Of a stretch of DNA of 64,000 nt, positions 16,004 to 25,193 are shown one piece after another. Origin of the DNA: Runella sp. (lineage in GTDB: Bacteria; Bacteroidota; Bacteroidia; Cytophagales; Spirosomataceae). The notes beneath the pieces were generated by a model. That model saw only the letters and a list, made by a program, of their open reading frames with translations, was not told the DNA's origin and searched no databases. The DNA lies in assembly GCA_023254175.1 (NCBI GenBank), contig JALQYJ010000106.1, forward strand, positions 1 through 64,000. Direction: 5' to 3'. A program made the translations under genes and the position numbers. Positions within the stretch are counted from its first letter, which is position 1; each line of letters opens with the position of its first letter.

Positions 16004-19000
16004 CTAACTAAACAACTGCAAAATATCGTCTTTATCCAGTTTTTTCAAAAACCCAGCGTCGGTCGAAATCAAATCATCGGCCAAAGCGCGTTTACGTTCT
16101 TGGAGCTGCATTATTTTTTCTTCGATGGTATCTTTACAAATCATCCGATAGGCAAATACCCGTTTGGTCTGACCAATTCGGTGCACACGGTCAATTGCCT
16201 GTTGTTCCACCGCAGGATTCCACCACGGATCGACGATATACACATAATCCGCTTCCGTCAAATTCAATCCAACGCCCCCTGCTTTTAAACTCATCAAAAA
16301 CACACGGCAGGCTTCATCTTCCTGAAAGCGATTCACCCGTTCGGCACGGTCATTTGTCTGTCCATCTAAGTATTCATAAGGGATTTTGTCACGTTCCAGT
16401 TTAGCTCTGATGAGGTCAAGCATTTTCAAGAACTGACTGAAAATAACAATTTTATGGTCAGACGCATTTTCTTCAATTTCTCTAACAATTTCATCCAATT
16501 TTACGGAGTCGCTGCCATAGTCTTCGTCGTCGGGAAGCAAAGCAGGCGAATCACAAATTTGGCGCAACTTCAATAGCCCTTCCAGAATCAAAAACGAAGT
16601 TTGTTCTCGGCCCACTTCGTCCATTTTTCCTGCAATCAAATCGCGGTATCTATCCCTAAAAGCATTGTAAACCTTGCGCTGCCGTTTGTCCATTTCACAA
16701 AATAGCACTGTTTCAGTCTTTTCGGGCAAATCTTTAGCAACCTCTTCTTTGGTACGTTTAAGCATAAAAGGGTATACCATGCGGCGCAGTTCTGCGGCAC
16801 GAGTTTTGTCTTGGTATTTATCAATCAAAACCGCGTATTCAGCCCGAAAAAAATCCTGTGCCCCCAGAAAACCCGGGTTTAGAAAATCAAACTGAGAGTA
16901 TAAATCAAACGTGTTATTTTCAACGGGTGTTCCTGTCATTGTCAACCTATTTTTGGCATTAAGCAATTTTACTGCCTTCGCAATCATCGAATCAGGATTC
17001 TTGATTGCCTGAGCTTCGTCTAAAATTACATAGTGAAATTTAAAACTTTGTAACAACTCAATGTCGGAACGTACAGAACCGTAAGTCGATAAAATAATGT
17101 CGTATTTCCCAAAAATTCGGGTATTTTTGGTTCGTTGTGGCCCCGTGTGTACGTACAATTTTAAGTCTGGGCAAAACTTTTGGGCTTCGGCTTGCCAGTT
17201 AAAAATCAACGTTTTAGGCACAACCACCAAATGAACTCCCTTTGGGTATCTATTTTTTTGCTCCTGTAAAAACGTTAGCATTTGAAGCGTTTTCCCTAAT
17301 CCCATATCATCGGCCAAACAACCTCCCCACCCGAATTCATCCAAGAAGTTAAGCCATTTATATCCTTCTTCCTGATAAGGTCGCAACTGCGCCTGAACAT
17401 TTTTGGGCAATTCAATGTCTCTAATTACCCTAAAATCAAGCAATTTTTCGCGCTTTTCGTCCAGCTCGTCCAACAGTTTCGGATTTTCGATATACTCTTT
17501 ATAACGTTCCAGAATAGTAAAATGCTGCTTAGACAGCCGAAGCGTCCCTTTCTCATCGTCTACTTTTCCAAAACGAAACAATTGGGCGTATTTAGCCACC
17601 CATTCGTCGGGCAAAAGTCCAAACGAGCCATCCTTTAACTCGACATAGTTTTGCTTTTTCAAAATAGCTTTACGTACTTCAGCTAAGGACACCACTTGTT
17701 CCCCAAAGGCAATTTCTATCTGCAGATCAAACCAATCAATTCCCGAAGAGTTTTTAATCTTAAACGTTGCTTTATTAGGGTTGTAGCGAAATTTTTTGAG
17801 GTTATTAAACCCAAATAGCTTCGCACCGTGCTGATTCAGCGCTTCATAAAACTGGAACAACCAGCCATTTTCTAAGGCCGAATCGGCTGGAAGGTAAAAA
17901 TACTCGTCTGTTTGATGAGCAAAGTCAGGATGTTGACTTTGTAAAAATTGGATAAATTGCTCTTCTGCATCTCGGTCGCGCCCTTGAATTTGAACCGTAT
18001 TTTTATGGGCATTTACGCGGGCTTGTCGAAAATCTCGGGGTAATTCTATCAACTCTTCATCATCGCTGGAATAAATAAAAGCAGGTATAATCAACAAATT
18101 ATCCTCTGCCTCTTTCAAATACACTCTCCCCTCCCGCCATTCCAATTCAGTTTGGGTAATGGATTGTCCTTTGTCAAACTCCAACGAAAATTGGTCAGCT
18201 AGCGGAATCACAAAGCCATTGAAAAAGTCATCGTCCCGAATACTTCGAAGGCGGATAGCACCCCCCAATTCCAAAAAATGACGCGCTACTTTAGCCGCTG
18301 CCGTCGACCTAAACCGACACAATAGGTTATCGGGTAGCACTACCAACCAGTACGTTCCGACGTCTTGCAGTTGTTGAAAAGAAATTTGTTCTCCCGTTGG
18401 CAATACGACAAACGCCTCAAGCAGGGTTTCGTAGCCCGTCCTGGATAGTTTAAAATGCAAATCAAGCGGTGTTTCTGATACCTTTACGGCATGACCTGTA
18501 TTTCCAAAATTGTCATTTTTTTTATTAATCCGCACCACTTTCTCCACCAGCATCGGGAACAATTTCTCAAGCACCTTGCCCGTAATATCCAACGCCTCGT
18601 CGATGGCCTCACTTGTGTAATTTATATTCCAAGAATTAGAAGCAATTTTATGTCCACGTTGACGCAGGGTTTCGTGCAAAAACTCTTGTTCCAACAAACG
18701 ACTGGTCTTGATAATCTCCAAATCGTCCGTTTGCGTTGTCGGTCGGTCTTTATCCCCCCACGTACTTCGAGTTACATTCGTTACTTTCCCCGACTTGGCA
18801 TTGAGCGTGCCTTTAGCAATTTCTAATCGCATGAATGGTAACGTTTTTGCCGAAAACTGCTCAAAAATATAGACATACACCAAGCGTTCTTTTCCTGCAT
18901 TTACAGGTACAAAAGGGCTATTGGGTTTCACAGGTAAGGTATTTTTTAGAATACTATTCCACTCAACCCCTTCTATAGGTTGAATGCTTTTATCCAAAAG

Positions 19001-19864
19001 AATAATTACTAACTCACCATTTGGGTTGACTTTAAAATCAAACTTCCCCCCTAATTCATCCTCTAGAGTATACCCATATCGCTCTAATAATGCACTTTTT
19101 TCTTGGCTCCAATCTCGAAGTGCTTCAATCGCATGAACTCCGTGGTGATTTTTAAGCCACACCAGCACTCCCATCATGTGTTCACATAATGGTTTTCGAA
19201 GTTTTTGTTCACAACTACATGAAAGGTGAATACGTCCTTTTTCTAAACGCTTTACGGTCACCGTATAACGACCATCCTTTTTTATATGTACATCCAGTGT
19301 TTCTGACGAATTTTCTTTCAACACCGAAAACACATTCAAGTAATGCCTTCTCCCCATCCAGTGTTGGGGGTCGCAATTATGCTGAATATAATATTCTTCT
19401 AATGATGGAATGTCGAGGGTAACATCTGACATTGAAAAAACTCCTTTGTCGTAAAATTCAATCACTTTATGAGTTTGTGACCGCTTACCATTGGTGAGGT
19501 CAATGATGACTTTTTGAAGATCTTGTACTGATGCTTTAGGCTTTTTATTGTCACGCTCTAAGTATTCTTCTAACGCAAAACTTGCCGCCACTGCGTGTTT
19601 ACAAGGATAATTTTCTGAGGGGCAATCGCAGTAACTTTGTACCCCCTCTTCATCATCAAGATTGACTAATTCTAATTCGTATTTCTCTAAACTTGACTGA
19701 CTTTCTATCTCAAATTTAGCGCCATAGTACTCACCATTGAAGGTAGTAATTTTTACACCTCCGTTTCTATAAATATCATTGCCACGTTGTCGAACACCAA
19801 CAGACGCCTCTTTCCTCAACGCCGCTAAACTTTCTAAAATAAGTCCTTTATAAAATGATGCCAT
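16004..19864 (-). CDS. SWIM zinc-finger SNF2-family DNA translocase/helicase
   Basis: 1286 residues. Two SWIM-type zinc motifs are visible near the N-terminus: CDCPSENYPCKH at about residue 78, and CSCEQKLRKPLCEH at about 219. A long middle region of no recognised family follows. The C-terminal SNF2 ATPase has Walker A DDMGLGKT about 855, DEAQ about 949, GTPVENN, then the helicase-C lobe with SLKAGGVGLNL and motif VI DRVHRIGQ about 1227. Such bacterial SNF2 proteins (RapA/HepA-related) move along double-stranded DNA; their biological role is mostly unknown. A 99-residue gene ends 36 bases upstream on the same strand and is probably cotranscribed. Confidence 0.9.
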   Translation of the reverse strand: MASFYKGLILESLAALRKEASVGVRQRGNDIYRNGGVKITTFNGEYYGAKFEIESQSSLEKYELELVNLDDEEGVQSYCDCPSENYPCKHAVAASFALEEYLERDNKKPKASVQDLQKVIIDLTNGKRSQTHKVIEFYDKGVFSMSDVTLDIPSLEEYYIQHNCDPQHWMGRRHYLNVFSVLKENSSETLDVHIKKDGRYTVTVKRLEKGRIHLSCSCEQKLRKPLCEHMMGVLVWLKNHHGVHAIEALRDWSQEKSALLERYGYTLEDELGGKFDFKVNPNGELVIILLDKSIQPIEGVEWNSILKNTLPVKPNSPFVPVNAGKERLVYVYIFEQFSAKTLPFMRLEIAKGTLNAKSGKVTNVTRSTWGDKDRPTTQTDDLEIIKTSRLLEQEFLHETLRQRGHKIASNSWNINYTSEAIDEALDITGKVLEKLFPMLVEKVVRINKKNDNFGNTGHAVKVSETPLDLHFKLSRTGYETLLEAFVVLPTGEQISFQQLQDVGTYWLVVLPDNLLCRFRSTAAAKVARHFLELGGAIRLRSIRDDDFFNGFVIPLADQFSLEFDKGQSITQTELEWREGRVYLKEAEDNLLIIPAFIYSSDDEELIELPRDFRQARVNAHKNTVQIQGRDRDAEEQFIQFLQSQHPDFAHQTDEYFYLPADSALENGWLFQFYEALNQHGAKLFGFNNLKKFRYNPNKATFKIKNSSGIDWFDLQIEIAFGEQVVSLAEVRKAILKKQNYVELKDGSFGLLPDEWVAKYAQLFRFGKVDDEKGTLRLSKQHFTILERYKEYIENPKLLDELDEKREKLLDFRVIRDIELPKNVQAQLRPYQEEGYKWLNFLDEFGWGGCLADDMGLGKTLQMLTFLQEQKNRYPKGVHLVVVPKTLIFNWQAEAQKFCPDLKLYVHTGPQRTKNTRIFGKYDIILSTYGSVRSDIELLQSFKFHYVILDEAQAIKNPDSMIAKAVKLLNAKNRLTMTGTPVENNTFDLYSQFDFLNPGFLGAQDFFRAEYAVLIDKYQDKTRAAELRRMVYPFMLKRTKEEVAKDLPEKTETVLFCEMDKRQRKVYNAFRDRYRDLIAGKMDEVGREQTSFLILEGLLKLRQICDSPALLPDDEDYGSDSVKLDEIVREIEENASDHKIVIFSQFLKMLDLIRAKLERDKIPYEYLDGQTNDRAERVNRFQEDEACRVFLMSLKAGGVGLNLTEADYVYIVDPWWNPAVEQQAIDRVHRIGQTKRVFAYRMICKDTIEEKIMQLQERKRALADDLISTDAGFLKKLDKDDILQLFS

Positions 19865-19900
19865 GTATTCTCAATTCTCTTCCAAACTTTACTTCCCCAT

Positions 19901-20200
19901 TTATTCACATTCTTCTATGCAATCCTCTGGCAAGTCATAAAGTTCATTTTCTACATCCTTCATTTTTGGGTAACGAGTGGTATCCGGAAGTACCCCATAT
20001 CGAAATTTCAAATCGCCCATTTCGTATTCAAAGGTAGATTTTGTCGCCCAAAGCAACGGAAAATCGGCTCTAACTTGATACACTGTCCCTTCAATAAACT
20101 CGTATGGAGGTTTTTTATACAGGGTCTGAATATACACCCTAACTCTGTCGCCTACTCTAAAGGGAGACTCAATCGCCGATTTTGGAAATAATACTTTCAT
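19901..20200 (-). CDS. Small hypothetical protein, likely partner of the SNF2 gene
   Basis: 99 residues from the ATG at 20200; an in-frame alternative start at 20230 adds ten unconvincing residues. I do not recognise the family. The first half looks like a small beta-barrel (FRVGDRVRVYIQTL ... EGTVYQV, in the style of SH3/KOW-like folds), and the end is strongly acidic (ENELYDLPEDCIEECE). There is no signal peptide, so it is probably cytoplasmic. It lies 36 bases upstream of the SNF2 translocase gene on the same strand, and a functional link is plausible but unproven. Confidence 0.6.
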   Translation of the reverse strand: MKVLFPKSAIESPFRVGDRVRVYIQTLYKKPPYEFIEGTVYQVRADFPLLWATKSTFEYEMGDLKFRYGVLPDTTRYPKMKDVENELYDLPEDCIEECE

Positions 20201-20290
20201 AATTGCGCGAATAACGACAAAACTGACCACCTTTGCAACGAAGTTCTGCCCCGAATCGTATTAATTGTACAACATCCATCGACAAACCAA

Positions 20291-21133
20291 ATGCTGCGAA
20301 CTTTATTCTTTGTTTTGTTTTGGGGAACTCTCCTACCCGCTACCTACGCACAAATTAAAGACTATTACATTCCTCGTAAAAAAACACACCCCCTCATTTT
20401 TAATCATCCCGATTTAATAAAAAGGGACTACCATTGGTATATTGGATTGGAGGGCGGCGGTAAATGGATGGGAATGAATTTAACCAATTCATTAACGGGG
20501 TTGATTAGACTTCGAAAATCAGTAGTTGATGGCTATACAGCTGCCCAGTTTGGGTATTTACATAATCTAAAATGGGGGATAGAAACGGGCTACATTCGAA
20601 ACCCTTCTCGTATGCAACTGACCATCAACAGTTCACGCCCTTTTGTGTATCGCATTGAAGATTTACAACACAGTATTCCCTTCCGTTTTAAGTGGCGATT
20701 ACTTCGTTTCGGAACCATCCAGAAAAGGTCAGGAATGTACGTAGGTGCGGGAATGGTATGGACACCCACTCGGAAACGTACCCAAATTAATCAATTTAAC
20801 TTGGCTGGACTAGCCCGCGTTAATGGCTCAAGAACGCAGTTTGATACACTAATCGTTGAAAATTATTCGTACACCACAGGCAAAGCTAAATTAGAATGGG
20901 AAGCAAATCTAGAGTTTGTAGGAAGGGTTTCTCAGCATTTTGAAATCGTTGCCTATGGAAGGACTACTATAGCGCCTGCCTCCAGCCTCGAATCTCGGAG
21001 TGAATTGTTTATCAATCGATTATCCCAAAGCGTTTCTATTGCTACCTTAAAACCGCTGACGTATCAGTTTGGTATTACCTTTCGGTATTTATACGGCTTT
21101 ATGAATGCCTACCGAAGCGAGTACGAGGAATAA
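20291..21133 (+). CDS. Outer-membrane beta-barrel-like protein, function unknown
   Basis: 280 residues with a signal peptide (cleavage after PATYAQ). The mature part alternates aromatic-rich strands (YHWYIGLEGGGKWMGM, LKWGIETGYI, YVGAGMVW, FGITFRYLYGF), as in Bacteroidota outer-membrane barrels, but the C-terminus is an acidic tail and not a terminal aromatic residue. No family is recognised. Divergent from the 99-residue gene; convergent with the permease gene, 8 bases between stops. Confidence 0.68.
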   Translation: MLRTLFFVLFWGTLLPATYAQIKDYYIPRKKTHPLIFNHPDLIKRDYHWYIGLEGGGKWMGMNLTNSLTGLIRLRKSVVDGYTAAQFGYLHNLKWGIETGYIRNPSRMQLTINSSRPFVYRIEDLQHSIPFRFKWRLLRFGTIQKRSGMYVGAGMVWTPTRKRTQINQFNLAGLARVNGSRTQFDTLIVENYSYTTGKAKLEWEANLEFVGRVSQHFEIVAYGRTTIAPASSLESRSELFINRLSQSVSIATLKPLTYQFGITFRYLYGFMNAYRSEYEE

Positions 21134-21141
21134 AGCCATTA

Positions 21142-22452
21142 TTATTGGTGTTTTCGTGTCCACAAAAATAAGACTAGGGTAACACTTAGCAAACCCAAAA
21201 AAAATAAACTTAAAGTCAGATTGAAGTAAACGATGGCTACTAAGCATAACACAGCCAGTCCTAGGGAAAGAAGTGGTACCCACGGATAAAAAGGTGTTTT
21301 GAAAGGCCTCTCCAAATGCGGTTCAGTTTGTCTCAATCGAAATAAGCTTGCTAAACTCGTTAAGTACATTACCATTGCTCCTAGTACCGAAAAAACGATA
21401 ATATCGTCAGTTTTGCCCGCAAAAAGTGCTATTAACCCTACCGCACCCCCTGCTAATAATGCCCAGTGGGGAGTTCGGAAACGTTGATTTAAAGTCGCTA
21501 GTTGGCGGGGTAAATATCCCTCTCGCGCAAGGGCATAAATTTGACGAGAATAACCGATGGTATTGCAATGAAAAGAAGCAATCAGACCAAACAATCCTAA
21601 ACTGGCAAAAAGTCCTGTCCATGCACTTGTTTTCCCAAGTGTCACCGAAAGTGTTTCGGGGAGCGGGTAATCCATGTCACTCAACGTCCGCCAATCGGTA
21701 GCCCCACCGCTTAAAATCATCGTCCCCAAGGCAAGAACAACCAGTGTCACAATACTCAAAATATACCCTTTGGCAATGGTTCGTTTAGGGTCTTTGACTT
21801 CTTCAGCAACCATTGCGACGCCTTCAATGGCAATGTAAAACCAAATAGCAAAAGGCAGAGCTTCAAAAACCCCTCCAGCAGTGATTGGCGGATTGTAAGC
21901 CACAAAATTTTCGGTTTTGTAGTAGGGAAAGACTAATCCCATAAACACAATCAACTCTACTACCGATAATAACGTGACAATCAGTGAAAAATTGGCCGAT
22001 TCGCGCATTCCAAACAAGTTGATAGCAATGAATGCCACGTAAGTACTAACCGCCCCCCCCATCACTGACAACTCAGGATGCAAAAAATGGGCATAACTAC
22101 CCAAAGCAAAGGCAATGGCAGGTGGGGCCATCACAAAATCAACTAAGGTGGCAAAACCTGCTATAAAGCCCATCACAGGGCCAAAAGAACGAAAAGCATA
22201 GCTAAATGCCCCACCTGCTTCGGGAATAGCGGCGGTGAGTTCGGTGTAGCTAAAAATAAACGTTAGGTAAAAAACGGTGACGATGAGAGTGGCCACCAAA
22301 AAGCCCAAGGTGCCTGCCACGGCCCATCCATAATTCCAACCAAAATAAACCCCCGAAATAACCATCCCAACGGCTATAGCCCAGAGTTGGGGTGTCGTAA
22401 TTACTTTTTGAAGTGTTGTGGGCGAATGAGAAGGCGGCTCTAGGATGGGCAT
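21142..22452 (-). CDS. APC-superfamily permease, ethanolamine permease-like
   Basis: 436 residues with about 12 hydrophobic helices. The first helix region (GMVISGVYFGWNYGWAVAG) and PEAGGAFSYAFRSFGP are characteristic of the ethanolamine permease branch (Eat) of amino-acid/polyamine/organocation transporters. PERPFKTP-type sequence before the last helices (HLERPFKTPFYPW) is general for APC. No ethanolamine ammonia-lyase genes are in the window, so the substrate is inferred from resemblance only. The terminator of the upstream LOG gene lies just before its start. Confidence 0.82.
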   Translation of the reverse strand: MPILEPPSHSPTTLQKVITTPQLWAIAVGMVISGVYFGWNYGWAVAGTLGFLVATLIVTVFYLTFIFSYTELTAAIPEAGGAFSYAFRSFGPVMGFIAGFATLVDFVMAPPAIAFALGSYAHFLHPELSVMGGAVSTYVAFIAINLFGMRESANFSLIVTLLSVVELIVFMGLVFPYYKTENFVAYNPPITAGGVFEALPFAIWFYIAIEGVAMVAEEVKDPKRTIAKGYILSIVTLVVLALGTMILSGGATDWRTLSDMDYPLPETLSVTLGKTSAWTGLFASLGLFGLIASFHCNTIGYSRQIYALAREGYLPRQLATLNQRFRTPHWALLAGGAVGLIALFAGKTDDIIVFSVLGAMVMYLTSLASLFRLRQTEPHLERPFKTPFYPWVPLLSLGLAVLCLVAIVYFNLTLSLFFLGLLSVTLVLFLWTRKHQ

Positions 22453-22462
22453 GTTACAAAAA

Positions 22463-22487
22463 GGTTCTGTGGGGATTCCACAGAACC
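22463..22487 (-). terminator. Rho-independent terminator of the LOG-family gene
   Basis: Perfect 10-bp stem (22463-22472 with 22478-22487), 5-base loop, followed on the minus strand by TTTTT. Lies 10 bases after the LOG stop and 10 bases before the permease ATG, so the permease needs its own promoter or readthrough. Confidence 0.85.
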
Positions 22488-22496
22488 AAAATAATC

Positions 22497-23222
22497 CTAA
22501 AAGTTGGGTTTAAGCAAGTATTTGGCGTAGAAATCGTCAATAACTTTTACTGCCTCTTCGGCTGTATCAACAACACTAAACAGTTTTAAGTCCTCAGGAT
22601 TGATATTCCGTTCGGTTTCTAACATGGTTTGTTTTATCCAATCAATCAATCCAGACCAGTAGTTTTTACCCACCAAAACAATGGGAAAACGGCCAATTTT
22701 TTTGGTTTGAATCAACGTTAGGGCTTCAAAAAGTTCGTCCAATGTCCCAAACCCTCCTGGCATTACCACAAATCCTTGGGCATATTTAACGAACATTACT
22801 TTACGGACAAAAAAGAAATCAAAGTTGATATTTTTGTCGGCGTCGATGTACAAATTTGAATGCTGTTCGAAGGGCAATACAATATTTAAACCTACCGATT
22901 TTCCCCCTTGCTCAAAAGCACCTTTGTTCCCTGCTTCCATGATACCCGGGCCACCACCCGTAATTACCCCGTATCCATGACGCACCAACTTGGCCGCTAT
23001 TTCTTCCGTAATTTTGTAATAAGGATGGTCGGGTTTGGTACGTGCCGACCCAAAAATAGATACACAGGGACCAATTTTGGCCAACTTATCAAATCCTTCC
23101 ACAAACTCAGCTAATACTTTAAAAATCACCCAAGAATCGGCTGTTTTAATTTCGTTCCAGTCACGGTCTTCAAACGCTACACGAATCCGTTCTTCTTCAT
23201 TTAATGCTTCAAATTCTGACAT
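22497..23222 (-). CDS. LOG-family protein (cytokinin riboside 5'-monophosphate phosphoribohydrolase-like)
   Basis: 241 residues with a Rossmann-type fold. Diagnostic motifs: VSIFGSARTKPDHPYY, VITGGGPGIMEAGNKGA and the nucleotide/ribose-binding PGGFGTLDE. Family members split a nucleoside monophosphate into the base and ribose 5-phosphate. Bacterial copies probably act in nucleotide salvage or cleaning, and the older label 'lysine decarboxylase' is incorrect. The N-terminal 45 residues (acidic, helical) are longer than in the short LOG proteins but usual for Bacteroidota. Confidence 0.87.
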   Translation of the reverse strand: MSEFEALNEEERIRVAFEDRDWNEIKTADSWVIFKVLAEFVEGFDKLAKIGPCVSIFGSARTKPDHPYYKITEEIAAKLVRHGYGVITGGGPGIMEAGNKGAFEQGGKSVGLNIVLPFEQHSNLYIDADKNINFDFFFVRKVMFVKYAQGFVVMPGGFGTLDELFEALTLIQTKKIGRFPIVLVGKNYWSGLIDWIKQTMLETERNINPEDLKLFSVVDTAEEAVKVIDDFYAKYLLKPNF

Positions 23223-23302
23223 ACTCTTAAAATTGGTTTTAAAGGGTTGATGTACTCAAATAAAGTTGACAAGCCATTTTTAATGCCGTCAATTTATCCA
23301 AT

Positions 23303-23336
23303 TTTGTCATTCTTATGTAAGACATCCGTACCTTTG
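23303..23336 (+). promoter_or_regulatory. Bacteroidota-type promoter of rpiB
   Basis: A TTTG -33 element at 23303-23306 and a perfect TAnnTTTG -7 box (TACCTTTG) at 23329-23336 with a 22-base spacer, about 47 bases before the rpiB ATG. Confidence 0.65.
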
Positions 23337-23383
23337 CGGTGCGGACAACGATAACGAAAACATTTCTCAAAATAGTTTAATTC

Positions 23384-23818
23384 ATGGCTAAAAAAATTGC
23401 AATTGGAGGTGACCATGCAGGTTTTTCCCTCAAACAACCGTTGGTTGAGTGGCTTACCCAACAAGGATACGAAGTAAAAGATTTTGGTACATACAGCGCT
23501 GATTCGGCCGATTATGCCGACTTTGCTCACCCAGTAGCATTGGCCGTTGAAAGTGGCGAATTTCAGGCAGGGGTCTTAGTATGTGGAAGTGGACAAGGAG
23601 TGGCTATTACAGCCAACAAACATCAAGGGATTCGTGCGGCATTGGTTTGGGACAAGCCGTTAGCAGAACTAGCTCGGCAGCACAACGACGCCAACATCAT
23701 CTGCCTTCCTGCACGTTTTATCAGTCAGGAAGTTGCTTTTGAATGTGTGAATATTTTCCTAACCACTCAATTTGAAGGCGGTCGTCACGCTATTCGAGTA
23801 GGGAAGATTTCTTGTTAG
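23384..23818 (+). CDS. rpiB: Ribose-5-phosphate isomerase B
   Basis: 144 residues, normal RpiB length. It interconverts ribose 5-phosphate and ribulose 5-phosphate in the non-oxidative pentose phosphate pathway. The N-terminal IAIGGDHAGF carries the phosphate-binding Asp-His, and the catalytic Cys is C67 in LVCGSGQG. NDANIICLPARF and the C-terminal segment also match. Single gene with a clear TTTG/TACCTTTG promoter; convergent with the membrane-protein gene ending at 23868. Confidence 0.95.
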   Translation: MAKKIAIGGDHAGFSLKQPLVEWLTQQGYEVKDFGTYSADSADYADFAHPVALAVESGEFQAGVLVCGSGQGVAITANKHQGIRAALVWDKPLAELARQHNDANIICLPARFISQEVAFECVNIFLTTQFEGGRHAIRVGKISC

Positions 23819-23830
23819 AATTTCAGATAA

Positions 23831-23860
23831 GTGCGTCGGGTTGCTCACATCACGGCGCAC
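23831..23860. terminator. Hairpin between convergent genes
   Basis: Eight-bp stem with one G-T pair (23831-23838 with 23853-23860), 14-base loop. Lies in the 49-base gap between rpiB and the convergent membrane-protein gene; no T-run, so it is weak as an intrinsic terminator. Confidence 0.3.
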
Positions 23861-23867
23861 ACGTCAT

Positions 23868-25106
23868 TTATTCATAGAAAAATAAGTAGCCCAGTAATAT
23901 ACCCGCAATCACACCCACAAAATCGGCGATAAGTCCCGCGACAATCGCATAGCGGGTGTTCTTAATTCCTACTGACCCAAAATAAAGGGCAACAATGTAA
24001 AAAGTAGTATCGGCCGAGCCTTGGAAGACACATACCAATCGCCCAATGAACGAATCAGGGCCAAACTGTTTCATGCTATCAATCATCAAAGCCCGAGCAC
24101 CGCTACCACTTAAGGGTTTCATCAATGCTACGGGTAATGCATCGGTAAAATCGGTATTCACTCCCGTCAGCCCAATCACCCATTTAAAACCTTCTACCAA
24201 ATAACTCATAGCCCCCGCATTTCGAAAAGCACTAATAGCTACCAACATTCCGACCAAGTACGGCATAATTTTAACGGAAGTTTCAAAACCTACTTTAGCA
24301 CCATCAATAAAAGTATCAAAAATATTGACTTTACGAACAAGTCCCCCTATGAGAAATGAGACGATGATTGACATCAAAATCAGGCTTCCCGTTATTTTTG
24401 AAAAGGTTTCTAAGCCCTCTTTCGATAAACCTGATAAATACCAAAGAAGCAGCGCAATTCCCAAGGTAATTCCTCCTAACCATCCAATGACTGTTCGGTT
24501 CCATAGATTGATTCGTTGGTAGGTTCCTACTATCAAAATACTCACTAAAGTAGTTACGTAGGTACCAATCAAGCACGGAATAAAAATATCGGAAGGGTCT
24601 TTGGCTCCCAAAATCGCACGTTGCGCCATAATCGACAACGGAATGATCGTCAAACCTGAAGTGTGCAGTACCAAAAACATAATTTGGGCATTAGAAGCTG
24701 TATCTTTAGAGGGATTAAGTTCCTGCAAACTTTGCATGGCTTTAAGACCAAAGGGGGTAGCGGCATTGTCCAACCCGAGCATATTAGCCGAAAAGTTCAT
24801 AATCATCTGCCCGTTTGCGGGGTGATTTTTAGGAACTTCGGGAAATAGTTTATTAAAAAATGGCCCAATAATTCGTGCCATAAGGTTGATAGCACCTGCT
24901 TTTTCGCCAATGTTAAGAACCCCCAAAAAGAAGGTCATTACCCCTGCTAAAGGCAATGCAATATCTATCACGGCCACTTTTGCCGAGTCGAACATTCCCT
25001 CCACCATAAGTTTAAAAATTTCGGTATCGCCCAAAAAAATTAATTTTAGCAACGCCACCACGAAAGCCACGACAAAGAATGCCGCCCAAATGTAATTCAA
25101 TGCCAT
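23868..25106 (-). CDS. Nucleoside-recognition (SpmA/SpmB fusion-type) inner-membrane protein
   Basis: 412 residues from the ATG at 25106; an in-frame TTG at 25154 would add 16 non-conserved residues. Two Gate/nucleoside-recognition domains appear in tandem. The first has NFSANMLGLDNAATPFGLKAM, the second has MLVAISAFRNAGAM and MKPLSGSGARALMIDSM. These correspond to SpmA and SpmB, which are separate proteins in Bacillus and fused in many Bacteroidota. About ten hydrophobic helices are seen. The transport role is unknown; despite the name this phylum does not sporulate. Confidence 0.85.
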   Translation of the reverse strand: MALNYIWAAFFVVAFVVALLKLIFLGDTEIFKLMVEGMFDSAKVAVIDIALPLAGVMTFFLGVLNIGEKAGAINLMARIIGPFFNKLFPEVPKNHPANGQMIMNFSANMLGLDNAATPFGLKAMQSLQELNPSKDTASNAQIMFLVLHTSGLTIIPLSIMAQRAILGAKDPSDIFIPCLIGTYVTTLVSILIVGTYQRINLWNRTVIGWLGGITLGIALLLWYLSGLSKEGLETFSKITGSLILMSIIVSFLIGGLVRKVNIFDTFIDGAKVGFETSVKIMPYLVGMLVAISAFRNAGAMSYLVEGFKWVIGLTGVNTDFTDALPVALMKPLSGSGARALMIDSMKQFGPDSFIGRLVCVFQGSADTTFYIVALYFGSVGIKNTRYAIVAGLIADFVGVIAGILLGYLFFYE

Positions 25107-25193
25107 AGGTATAGGGTTTAGGAGAAAACAAAGTCTATTATCGCGGCTTTCCAAGTTTTATTATCGACGTAACCGAAACTTAGTCTGAGCTAT

